DNA of 64,000 nucleotides, from positions 388,587-452,586 of the forward strand of contig NZ_FNIE01000008.1 of the NCBI RefSeq assembly GCF_900103985.1, in the 5' to 3' direction. The notes under the pieces were generated by a model. That model made no database searches. It was given only the letters and a program-made list of their open reading frames with translations, and was not told the DNA's origin. A program made the position numbers and the translations under genes. The stretch's first letter is position 1, and every line of letters begins with the position of its first letter. The stretch comes from Actinacidiphila guanduensis (GTDB lineage Bacteria > Actinomycetota > Actinomycetes > Streptomycetales > Streptomycetaceae). Shown piece after piece: positions 50,050-58,069 of this stretch.

Positions 50050-50454
50050 TCAGCCCTCGTCGCCGGGCGCCACCGCTGCGTCCGCCGTGTTTTCGATGTC
50101 CCGCGTGCCGCCGTGCTCCGCGAGCCACTTGGCCGCGGTCTCGGCGAGTTCGGAGTCCCGCCCGGCGAGCATCGTCGTGATCATCAGGACGTCGCCGCGC
50201 AGCGACCAGCCGGGGTGCCCGAAGGTCGCCGGGTTGTTCTTCTCGATCAGGAAGTGCGCGGGCCAGGCGGTGCCGTAGCCGATGAGCGGCAGCGCGGCCG
50301 CGTACCGGGCGCGCCCGCGCGCGATCCCCCAGCCGGCGACCGCGAGCCCGGTCAGGGTGCCGGCCAGGTGCACCCAGCGGGTGGCGGCCTTGGAATGCAT
50401 CGCCACGTAGTAGGGCCAGAAATCCTCGAAGGAGCCGAAGGTCTGCTTCGCCAT
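50050..50454 (-). CDS. DUF962 (Mpo1-like) membrane protein
   Basis: A 134-residue protein with the DUF962 pattern: FWPYYVAMHSKAATRWVHLAGTLTGL, then HFLIEKNNPATFGHP and WSLRGDVLM. The conserved His and the two hydrophobic helices match yeast Mpo1, an Fe-dependent 2-hydroxy fatty acid dioxygenase. Whether the bacterial homologue has that activity is unproven. It is divergent from the Nudix regulator operon across 192 bases. Confidence 0.85.
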   Translation of the reverse strand: MAKQTFGSFEDFWPYYVAMHSKAATRWVHLAGTLTGLAVAGWGIARGRARYAAALPLIGYGTAWPAHFLIEKNNPATFGHPGWSLRGDVLMITTMLAGRDSELAETAAKWLAEHGGTRDIENTADAAVAPGDEG

Positions 50455-50588
50455 CCCCGCACCGTAGCGCCGCAGCCGGGTGCTGTCAGGGGGCCGGGCG
50501 AAAGGCGGTGTTTGCTGACTCCCTTCTCCTGCCCGGTGATTGGCGGCACGCGAACCCCTGGGCAGAGGCAGCCGTGCGTGCTATGTTC

Positions 50589-50603
50589 TTCTCGTAGCGA
50601 GAA
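50589..50603. promoter_or_regulatory. Palindromic operator TTCTCG-N3-CGAGAA
   Basis: TTCTCG TAG CGAGAA is a perfect six-base inverted repeat 44 bases before the Nudix-regulator start. A -10-like TATGTT (50582-50587) sits immediately upstream, so binding here should block transcription. The adjacent NrtR-like protein is the likely ligand-responsive repressor. Confidence 0.65.
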
Positions 50604-50646
50604 AGACTCATTTTGAGAACGACTCGGGTGGCAAGGGGAGGCCGCG

Positions 50647-51519
50647 ATGGACACGCCGCAGGAGGAGAGGGAGTTCCTCGACGCGTACGACCCGCGGGAG
50701 TTCGACCCGATCGCCGTCACCGTCGACGTGGTCGTCCTGACCCTGCGCGAGGGCCGGCTGCACGTCCTCGCCGTGCGCAGGGGCGGGCCTCCGTACGCGG
50801 GGGAGTGGGCGCTGCCCGGCGGCTTCGTGCGGGCCGGGCGCGAGTCGCTGGACGAGGCGGCGGCACGCGAACTCGCCGAGGAGACCGGCCTGGAGGCGGC
50901 GTCCCTGGACCGGGTGCACCTCGAACAGCTCGGCTCCTACGGGCGCCCGGACCGCGACCCGCGCATGCACGTGGTCTCGGTCGCCTACGTCGCCTTCGCA
51001 CCCGGCCTGCCCGACGCCCGCCCCGGCGGTGACGCGGCCGGCGCCCGGTGGCTGCCCCTGGAGGCGATCGCCGCGGCCGAGCAACCGGCGACGGCGGTGG
51101 GGCGTCCCTTCGAGCGGGGCCGGCGGCCCGGGACCTACGGGGGTGGTACCGGCCGCCGGCCTCTTTCCGCCGACGCCCCCGAGGGCTTCGCCTTCGACCA
51201 CGACGCGATCCTCGCCGACGCCCTGGAGCGCGCCCGCGCGAAGATCGAGTACACCCCGCTGGCCACCGCCTTCCTCCCCGAGACCTTCACCATCAGCGAA
51301 CTGCGGGCGGTCTACGAGACGGTGTGGGGCGCGCCCCTGCACGCCGGCAACTTCCACCGCAAGGTGCTCTCGGTGCCCGGCTTCGTGGAGTCCACCGGCG
51401 AGACCGACAGCCGCCCCGGCAGCAAGGGCGGCCCCCGTGCCCGCCTCTACCGGGCCGGTGACGCCCGCCTGCTGCACCCGGCGCTGCTGCGCCCGGACCG
51501 CGAGGCGGGTGTGCGGTGA
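50647..51519 (+). CDS. NrtR-like Nudix/winged-helix transcriptional regulator
   Basis: A 290-residue fusion. The N-terminal Nudix domain (about residues 20-150) has the Nudix box GGFVRAGRESLDEAAAREL then AEETGL, essentially intact. The C-terminal part (about 200-285) with EYTPLATAFLPETFTISELRAVYE and GNFHRKVL is the winged-helix DNA-binding domain of NrtR-type regulators, which sense ADP-ribose or related nucleotides and repress NAD metabolism. It is the first gene of a five-gene operon and its own likely operator lies 44 bases upstream. The stop overlaps the next gene's GTG by four bases. Confidence 0.88.
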   Translation: MDTPQEEREFLDAYDPREFDPIAVTVDVVVLTLREGRLHVLAVRRGGPPYAGEWALPGGFVRAGRESLDEAAARELAEETGLEAASLDRVHLEQLGSYGRPDRDPRMHVVSVAYVAFAPGLPDARPGGDAAGARWLPLEAIAAAEQPATAVGRPFERGRRPGTYGGGTGRRPLSADAPEGFAFDHDAILADALERARAKIEYTPLATAFLPETFTISELRAVYETVWGAPLHAGNFHRKVLSVPGFVESTGETDSRPGSKGGPRARLYRAGDARLLHPALLRPDREAGVR

Positions 51520-52628
51520 GCGCCGCCCGCGCCTGGGCCGCGCCGCACACGTTCGACGAGGCGCTGGCCCAGCTGGACGCCACCCCCTTCGCCACCGACC
51601 CCGTACGGGCCGGCCGCCGCTACCGGCAGCTCGCCCGGCTGCTCCACCCCGACACCGCCCCGGCCGACCGCCAGCGCCAGGCCACCGCCGCCTTCGCCCG
51701 CCTGGCCGCCCTCTGGCGCGACCGGCAGCGCGCCGGCACCCGCGCCCAGGGCGGCCGGGACGGTCTGGGCGGCGATCCCCAGAGCCCGCCGTACGACCCG
51801 GAGTTCGAGGTGCCGGAGGACGCGGCGTACGTCGTCGGCCCCCGCCACCGCTACCTGCTCGGCCCGCTGCTCGCCCGGGGCGACATCGCCGACCTCCACC
51901 CCGTCGAGTACCGCAGCGGCGACCGGCGGCACTCCGCCGTCCTCAAGATCGCCCGGCACCCGCGGGACAACGACCTCATGGAGCACGAGGCCGACGTGCT
52001 CACCCGGCTGGACACCGTCGCCGAGCCGAGGCACCGCGCCTACGCGACCGCACTGCTGGAGAGCTTCCGCCACTTCGAACCCGACAACACCGAGCGCCGG
52101 GCGAACGTCCTCGCGCCGCTGACCGGCTTCCACACCCTCGCCGAGGTCGCCGCCGCCCACCCCGGCGGCCTCGACCCGCGGGACGCGGCCTGGACGTGGC
52201 GCCGCCTGCTCACCGGCCTCGGCTGGGCCCACCGCGCCGGCCTGGTGCACGGCGCCGTCTTCGCCGAACACGTCCTGATCCACCCGGAGCTGCACGGCGT
52301 GGTGCTCGCCGACTGGTGCTACGCCACCGCCGTGGGCACCGACGTGCCGGTGCTGCTCCACCGCCACGCCGCCACCTATCCGCCCGAGGTCCGCGCGCAC
52401 CTGCCGGCCTCGCCCGCCACCGACATCCACCTCGCCTCGTGCCTGGTCCGCGACCTGATGGGCGACCGGGCACCCGGCCCGATGCGCGCCTTCCTGCACG
52501 CCTGCACCCTGCGCTCGCAGGAGGACCGCCCGCAGGACGCCTGGCAGCTCCTGGCCGACCTGGACGACCTGCTCGAAGGGCTCTACGGGCCGCGCACCTT
52601 CCGGCCGTTCGCGATGCCCGGCGTCTGA
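51516..52628 (+). CDS. J-domain fused to a degenerate protein-kinase-like domain
   Basis: A 370-residue protein. Residues 15-72 form a J-domain with the HPD tripeptide at 44-46 inside RQLARLLHPDTAP. From about residue 105 a kinase-like fold follows: AVLKIARH offers the ATP-binding Lys, but the catalytic loop is reduced to LVHGAVFAEHVLIH and the metal motif to VVLADWCYA, so the HRD Asp and DFG pattern are lost or altered. This suggests a pseudokinase or an APH-like kinase. The J-domain implies a DnaK partner. The GTG start overlaps the Nudix regulator stop. Followed after 70 bases by the VWA gene. Confidence 0.75.
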   Translation: MSAARAWAAPHTFDEALAQLDATPFATDPVRAGRRYRQLARLLHPDTAPADRQRQATAAFARLAALWRDRQRAGTRAQGGRDGLGGDPQSPPYDPEFEVPEDAAYVVGPRHRYLLGPLLARGDIADLHPVEYRSGDRRHSAVLKIARHPRDNDLMEHEADVLTRLDTVAEPRHRAYATALLESFRHFEPDNTERRANVLAPLTGFHTLAEVAAAHPGGLDPRDAAWTWRRLLTGLGWAHRAGLVHGAVFAEHVLIHPELHGVVLADWCYATAVGTDVPVLLHRHAATYPPEVRAHLPASPATDIHLASCLVRDLMGDRAPGPMRAFLHACTLRSQEDRPQDAWQLLADLDDLLEGLYGPRTFRPFAMPGV

Positions 52629-52698
52629 GGCCGCGCGAGCGCGCACCACACACCACAACCCACCGGGCCGCACGCCCGGCACACCAAGGGGGAACACC

Positions 52699-53616
52699 AT
52701 GGGAAGCGGAAGCTGGTCCACCAACGTCTACGACGCCGCCGAGCGCTACCGCAGGGCCGCCGGCACCGGCGCCTTCGCCTACAGCGACAGCGTCAAGTCC
52801 CGCACCTCCCGCTCCGGCTGGAGCGCGCACCCGTCGCTGGACCCCAAGGGCCTGACCGTGCGCGAGAGCCGGGACTCGCAGGAGCACCCCACCTCGCTGG
52901 CGATCTCCGTCCTCTTCGACGTCACCGGCTCCATGGGCGGCGTCCCGCGCGTGCTGCAGACCAAGCTGCCCGACCTGTTCGGGCTGCTGCTGCGCAAGGG
53001 CTACACCGCGCACCCGCAGATCCTCTTCGGCGCGGTCGGCGACGCCACCTGCGACCGGGTGCCCCTGCAGCTCGGGCAGTTCGAGTCCGACAACCGCATG
53101 GACGAGCAACTGGGCAACATCCTGCTGGAGGGCGGGGGCGGCGGCCAGATGAGCGAGTCCTACGAACTCGCCATGTACGCCATGGCCCGGCACACCGCCC
53201 TGGACTGCCACGAGAAGCGCGGCCGGCGCGGCTACCTGTTCCTCATCGGCGACGAGCTGCCCTACGGCAGGGTCAAGTCCCGCGAGGTGCGCGCCGTCCT
53301 GGGCGACAGCGTCGCCGAGGACATCCCGCTGCCGGTGATCCTGGCCGAACTGCGCCGCAAGTTCCACGTGTTCTACATCCTCCCGGCCGGCGCCTCCTAC
53401 GCCGGCAACCAGGAGGTGCTCGGCGTCTGGCGCAAGCTGCTCGGCCAGAACGTCATCGAACTGGACGACCTCGACGCGGTGTGCGAGACGATCGCGCTCA
53501 CCGTCGGCCTCGGCGAGGAGGCGATCGACCTCGCGGCGGGCCTGGCCGACCTCGCGGACATCGGCTCCACGGCCGGCCCCTCCGTCGCCCGCGCCCTGGC
53601 CCCACTGGACCGCTGA
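52699..53616 (+). CDS. VWA-domain protein with a variant MIDAS
   Basis: A 305-residue cytoplasmic von Willebrand A protein. The MIDAS-like motif is DVTGSMGG (Asp74), a D-x-T-G-S variant of DxSxS, followed by strands LFGAVGDATCD and YLFLIGDELPYG. A Gly-rich loop EGGGGGQMSESYELAMYA fits the metal-dependent site. VWA proteins in bacterial operons often pair with AAA or chaperone-type partners; here the partner may be the J-domain protein. ATG 52699 is preceded by AAGGGGGAAC. Confidence 0.8.
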   Translation: MGSGSWSTNVYDAAERYRRAAGTGAFAYSDSVKSRTSRSGWSAHPSLDPKGLTVRESRDSQEHPTSLAISVLFDVTGSMGGVPRVLQTKLPDLFGLLLRKGYTAHPQILFGAVGDATCDRVPLQLGQFESDNRMDEQLGNILLEGGGGGQMSESYELAMYAMARHTALDCHEKRGRRGYLFLIGDELPYGRVKSREVRAVLGDSVAEDIPLPVILAELRRKFHVFYILPAGASYAGNQEVLGVWRKLLGQNVIELDDLDAVCETIALTVGLGEEAIDLAAGLADLADIGSTAGPSVARALAPLDR

Positions 53617-53680
53617 CCGCCGACCACCGGCCGCACGGCGAGGGCCGTGCGGACCCGAGGGACAGGAAAGGAGCCCCGCG

Positions 53681-54964
53681 ATGCACATTATCGTCGTGGA
53701 CCTCGGCTACGGCGACGCCGGCAAGGGCGCCACCGTGGCCGCCCTGTGCCGCGCGCGGCCCGTGCGGGCCGTGGTCCGCTTCAACGGCGGCCCCCAGGCG
53801 GCCCACAACGTGGTGACCGCGGACGGCCGCCACCACACCTTCGCCCAGTTCGGCGCCGGCACCCTCAGCGGCACCCCCACCCACCTGTCCCGCTTCACCG
53901 CCGTGGACCCGCTCGCCCTGGCCGCGGAGGCCGACCACCTCCGCGGCCTGGGCGTCGCCGACCCCTACGCACTGCTCACCGCCGACCGGGCGGCGCCCCT
54001 GGTCACCCCGTACCACGCGGCCGCCGGCCGCAGGCGCGAAGAGCTGAGGGGAGCGGCCCGGCACGGCTCGTGCGGCATGGGCGTCGGCGAGAGCACCCGC
54101 TACGCCCTGGCCCACCCCGGCGAGGCCCCCACCGCCGGCGACTGCGCCGACCGGCCCCGGCTGCTGCGCCTGCTGCGGCGGCTGCGCGACCGCCTGGCCG
54201 GTGAACTCGGCCCGCTCGACGCGCCTCCCGTCGAGGACTGCGCGGACGCCTTCGGCGCCTTCGCGCGGACCGTCACCCTCACCGGCGAGGACGCCCTGGC
54301 CCGCATGGCGCGCGAGGGCCGCCTGGTCTTCGAGGGCGCCCAGGGCGTCCTGCTGGACGAGTGGCACGGCTTCCACCCGTACACCACCTGGTCCACCACC
54401 ACCTTCGCCAACGCCGAGACGCTGCTCGCCGAGGCCGGCGACACCCGCGGCGCGCTGCGGCTCGGGGTGCTGCGCACCACCACCGTCCGGCACGGGCCAG
54501 GCCCGCACGTCACCGAGGACCCCGCGCTCGGCGCCCTGCTGCCCGAGCCGCACAACCGGCACGGCCGCTGGCAGGGGGCCTTCCGCACCGGGCACTTCGA
54601 CGCCGTCGCTCACCGCTACGCCGTCGAGGTGTGCGGCGGGATCGACGCCCTGGCGCTCACCCACCTCGACGCCCCCGCCCGCTGCCCCTCCCTGCGGATC
54701 TGCACCGCCTACGGCATCGGCGGCCGGGAGATCGAGCACCTGCCCGTCGGCCCGCCCGGCGACCTGGCCCGCCAGGAGGCACTGACCGCGCGCCTGTCCA
54801 CCGCCCGCCCCGCCCGCTGGAGTTCGCCCGGCAGCGCACCGGGCGCCTGGCCGGAGGCGGTCTCGGCGCTGCTCGGCGCCCCGGTGCTGCTGGAGTCCCA
54901 CGGCCCCGCCGACCAGCGCCTCACCCGCGCCCTGCCCGCTTCGGATAGGGTCCGCCCGTGCTGA
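53681..54964 (+). CDS. Adenylosuccinate synthetase (PurA) paralogue
   Basis: A 427-residue PurA-fold enzyme. The GTP P-loop is GYGDAGKG (residues 9-16) in place of WGDEGKGK; FNGGPQAAHNVV replaces the GGxNAGHT loop; FEGAQGVLLDEWHGFHP matches the EGAQG block; and VRHGPGPHVTE corresponds to the RxGxGPFPTE stretch. GAFRTGHFD replaces the GRPRRCGWFD block, losing residues that bind IMP. It is therefore a divergent paralogue that probably ligates a different substrate, perhaps Asp or another amine to a nucleotide. The ATG at 53681 follows AGGAAAGGAG. The next gene overlaps by seven bases. Confidence 0.8.
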   Translation: MHIIVVDLGYGDAGKGATVAALCRARPVRAVVRFNGGPQAAHNVVTADGRHHTFAQFGAGTLSGTPTHLSRFTAVDPLALAAEADHLRGLGVADPYALLTADRAAPLVTPYHAAAGRRREELRGAARHGSCGMGVGESTRYALAHPGEAPTAGDCADRPRLLRLLRRLRDRLAGELGPLDAPPVEDCADAFGAFARTVTLTGEDALARMAREGRLVFEGAQGVLLDEWHGFHPYTTWSTTTFANAETLLAEAGDTRGALRLGVLRTTTVRHGPGPHVTEDPALGALLPEPHNRHGRWQGAFRTGHFDAVAHRYAVEVCGGIDALALTHLDAPARCPSLRICTAYGIGGREIEHLPVGPPGDLARQEALTARLSTARPARWSSPGSAPGAWPEAVSALLGAPVLLESHGPADQRLTRALPASDRVRPC

Positions 54965-55488
54965 AGGACTCCCACTGCTCGGCCTGCGGAACGCCCTACG
55001 CCGACACCGCCACCTGGCCGCGCCGATGCGGCACGTGCGGCCAGGTCGCCTACCGCAACCCGCTGCCGGTCGCGGTCTGCCTGCTGCCCGTCCTGGACGG
55101 CGGGCGCACCGGCCTGGTGGTGATCCGCCGCAGCATCCCCCCGGCGCTGGGCCGACTCGCCCTGCCCGGCGGCTTCGTGGACTTCGGCGAGAGCTGGGAG
55201 CACGCCGTGGTGCGGGAGTTGGGAGAGGAGACCGGCATCGCGGCCGCGGCCTCGGACGTCGCGCTCGCCGACGCCCTCACCGACGAGGTCGGCGGCTACC
55301 TCCTGCTGTTCGGCCTGCTGCCGCCCCGCCCGGCCGCCGACCTGCCGCCCTCCGCCGCCACCGATGAGACCGAGGGCCACCAGGTCCTCCACGCCCCCGA
55401 GGAGCTGGGCTTCCCGCTGCACACCATCGCGGCCCGCCGCTGGTTCGCCGGCGCCTACGCGTCCGCCCCGCGCACCCGCACCGTGTAG
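54958..55488 (+). CDS. Zinc-ribbon Nudix hydrolase
   Basis: A 176-residue protein. Cys7, Cys10, Cys24 and Cys27 make a zinc ribbon, then a Nudix domain with GGFVDFGESWEHAVVREL and GEETGI (complete box) follows. The layout is like NudC-type NADH pyrophosphatases, though the NudC SQPWPFPxS stretch is absent. Likely substrate is an NAD- or ADP-ribose-type dinucleotide. The GTG start overlaps the PurA-like stop by seven bases, so it is translationally coupled and ends the five-gene operon. The 3' end overlaps the convergent GH31 gene by 34 bases. Confidence 0.85.
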   Translation: MLKDSHCSACGTPYADTATWPRRCGTCGQVAYRNPLPVAVCLLPVLDGGRTGLVVIRRSIPPALGRLALPGGFVDFGESWEHAVVRELGEETGIAAAASDVALADALTDEVGGYLLLFGLLPPRPAADLPPSAATDETEGHQVLHAPEELGFPLHTIAARRWFAGAYASAPRTRTV

Positions 55489-57818
55489 CGGGGCGCGCCG
55501 CCGCCCTCGCGCTCCACCGCCACCCGCCCCTCGACCCAGCGCGTCACGTACCGCTCCCGCCGCGGCGAGGACCAGCCCTCGGGGTCGCCCGCGATCACCT
55601 CGCCGCCCCCGCTGCGGCCGGCCCGCGGCGCCCACACCTCCAGCTCCACCGCCCCGTCCGGCCCGGCCACCGGCAGCACCGCACCCGCCTTCGCCAGCAC
55701 CGGGATCCGCTCCGCGGGGGCGGCTGTCAGCACCGTGCTGCGGCCCGGGTACGCCTGCCCGGTCACCGTGTCGTACCAGCGGCCGCGCGGCAGCCGCACC
55801 CGGCGGCGGGTCACCCCCGGCGCCAGCACCGGCGCCACCAGCAGCGCGTCCCCCAGCAGGAAGGCGTCGCCGCACGCGCGTAGATCGCGGTCGCCGGGCG
55901 ACTTCCACCACAGCGGACGCACCCAGGGCGCCCCCGTACGGCGGGAGATGTGCGCCACCGTCTCCAAGTACGGCAGCAGCCGGGCCCGTTCGGCGAGCGC
56001 GGCCCGCATCGGCTCCAGCACCTGCCCGTCCGGCCCGGGTCCGGCGGCGCCGGTGCGCAGCAGGGGCAGGTAGGCGGCCAACTGGAACCAGCGGGCGAGC
56101 AGTTCCGGATCGTCCGTGCCCGCGCCGCCGACGACGGGACCGGACAGCGGCACCCCGCTCAGCCCCAGGCCCAGCACGAGCGCCAGCGACTCCCGCAGGC
56201 CCGCCCAGCCGGCCGCCGTGTCGCCCGCGGTTGTGCCTGCGTAGCGCTGCACGCCCGCCCAGCCGGATCTGGCCAGCAAAAAAGGGCGCTGCTCCGGGCG
56301 CTGGGCGCGCAGGCCCTCGTAGGCGGCGCGGGCCAACTGGAGGCCGTAGACGTTGTGCGCCTCGCGGTGGTCGCCGCCACTGCCCTCCAGGGCGTGCCGG
56401 GCCGAGCGCGGCAGCGTCGGGTCGCCGAAAGCGGCCAGCGACTGCGGCTCGTCCATCGTGTGCGCGAAGCCCGCGAAGGCCCGCAGCGGCTCCTCGGCGT
56501 ACCGCGCGCCCCACCAGGCGCGCGCCGCGGGATCGGTGACGTCGGGGAAGACCGCCTCGCCCGCGCGCGTCACCCCGCGCACCTCCCGGCCGCGCGCGTC
56601 GCGCACGAAGGCTCCCGCGGCCCGTCCGTCCTCGTACGGCTTTGTGCCCGGCGCCGCCGGCACCCCCGGATCGACCACCGACACCAGGCGCACCCCCTGC
56701 ACGGCCAACTCCTCGGCGGCAGCGGCCGGTTCGAGGCCGGCCCCGGGGGTGTCGAGGTGCACGGCCGCAACGGGCAGGCCCTGCTCGCGCAGCGCAGCGG
56801 CCGCCCGCACGGCCTCGTTCCCGCCCGCGCCGGGCGGCAGCGCGTGGTGCAGCCCGAGGGCCCACAGCGGCGGCACCGCCGGCCGCCCGGTCAGCGCCGT
56901 CCAGCCGGACAGCACTCGTGTCGGGGTGCCGGCGAGCACCCAGTAGCGCACCGGGCCGCCCTCCATCGAGACCCGGCTGCCGCCCGGCTGGTCCGGCCCC
57001 GAGCCCGCACCCTCCCGGCCCTGCCAAAGGGCCACCTCGCCGTCCCAGGTGCTGTCGTGGAAGACCAGGTGGCAGCCGGCGTCGGAGACCACCAGCTGCA
57101 CCGGCATCGCGGCCGAGGGCCCCCCGCCCGCCTGCGCCGCGCTGTTCCACAGCCGGTAGGTGCCCGTGCCCAGCGCGGGGCCGCCGCCGTGCCCGCCCAG
57201 GCCGTAGACCCGCGCGTCCGCGGGCACCCGGGCCCGCTGCTCCCAGCGCCCGCCCCGGCTCTCGACCACCCCGGCCGGCAGCCGCCAGCGCGGCGGCCCC
57301 TCCGCGCGCAGCAGCAACCCGCCCGGCGTGTGGAAAGCCACCGCGCCCCGCGCCGAGATCCGCACCGTCATCCGCTCGGAGACCACCCGCCAGCCCTCAC
57401 CGTCCGGTTCGAGCACCGCCCTCGCGTCGACCGGCGGGCACCCCGCGGCCAGCGCGTACGACGGCTCCGGCTCCGCGCCGTCCCAGCCGCAGAACACCGC
57501 GCCGCCGGCGGTGACCCGCACCCGCAGCACCGCCCGGGCGAAGCGGACCGTGCCGCCGCCCGGCTCCGGCTCCGCTCCCGTCAGCGCTCCTGGCGTACGG
57601 GCCCGCTCCGGCGCGTACCGCGGCAGGTCGCGCCGGTCCGTGCCGCGCCGCCGCAGCGCCGAGCGCACCACCAGGCGGCCCTGCGCCGAGCGCAGCATCG
57701 CCGCCGTCCTCGCCAGGTCCGCGGCGCCTGCCCGCCGCCGCCCGAGGGCCGTCCGCGCGTCCGACCACCCGTCGACGGCCTCCCTCCACAGCGAACCCAG
57801 CAGGTATGCACCGTCCAT
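55455..57818 (-). CDS. Degenerate glycoside hydrolase family 31 protein
   Basis: A 787-residue GH31-like protein with the alpha-glucosidase layout: N-terminal beta domain, TIM barrel (about 330-640) and C-terminal beta domains. The conserved HNVYGLQLARAAYEGL, RPFLLARSGWAGVQRYAG and GLGLSGVPLSG blocks are present, and the acid/base Asp remains in AGDTAAGW. The nucleophile block normally D-M-N-E-P reads T-M-D-E-P (HTMDEP), and the later GxDIGGF block reads GPVVGG. The nucleophile Asp is thus replaced, so it may be a non-hydrolytic or altered-mechanism member. The ATG at 57818 has GGAGAATGATCAC upstream. No signal peptide. Confidence 0.82.
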   Translation of the reverse strand: MDGAYLLGSLWREAVDGWSDARTALGRRRAGAADLARTAAMLRSAQGRLVVRSALRRRGTDRRDLPRYAPERARTPGALTGAEPEPGGGTVRFARAVLRVRVTAGGAVFCGWDGAEPEPSYALAAGCPPVDARAVLEPDGEGWRVVSERMTVRISARGAVAFHTPGGLLLRAEGPPRWRLPAGVVESRGGRWEQRARVPADARVYGLGGHGGGPALGTGTYRLWNSAAQAGGGPSAAMPVQLVVSDAGCHLVFHDSTWDGEVALWQGREGAGSGPDQPGGSRVSMEGGPVRYWVLAGTPTRVLSGWTALTGRPAVPPLWALGLHHALPPGAGGNEAVRAAAALREQGLPVAAVHLDTPGAGLEPAAAAEELAVQGVRLVSVVDPGVPAAPGTKPYEDGRAAGAFVRDARGREVRGVTRAGEAVFPDVTDPAARAWWGARYAEEPLRAFAGFAHTMDEPQSLAAFGDPTLPRSARHALEGSGGDHREAHNVYGLQLARAAYEGLRAQRPEQRPFLLARSGWAGVQRYAGTTAGDTAAGWAGLRESLALVLGLGLSGVPLSGPVVGGAGTDDPELLARWFQLAAYLPLLRTGAAGPGPDGQVLEPMRAALAERARLLPYLETVAHISRRTGAPWVRPLWWKSPGDRDLRACGDAFLLGDALLVAPVLAPGVTRRRVRLPRGRWYDTVTGQAYPGRSTVLTAAPAERIPVLAKAGAVLPVAGPDGAVELEVWAPRAGRSGGGEVIAGDPEGWSSPRRERYVTRWVEGRVAVEREGGGAPRYTVRVRGADA

Positions 57819-58069
57819 GTGATCATTCTCCATGCGCCCGGGCCGCGTGTGCCGCTTGTTCAGCCGCTGTTCACCTGCGCGGCCCGGCTGCGGCGGCCCG
57901 CGGTCCACCCAGTCCACGCCGCCCCGGAGGTGACACCGCCCACGCCCGCCGCCGCTGTCTGGCGCCCGCGACGATCACATGGCATCGTCCTGCCCAGCCC
58001 CGGCTCCGGGAGACCCCGGCCCGCGGGCCCGCACCAGCGCAACGACGCGTACCGTCCGGGAGCCGCCCC

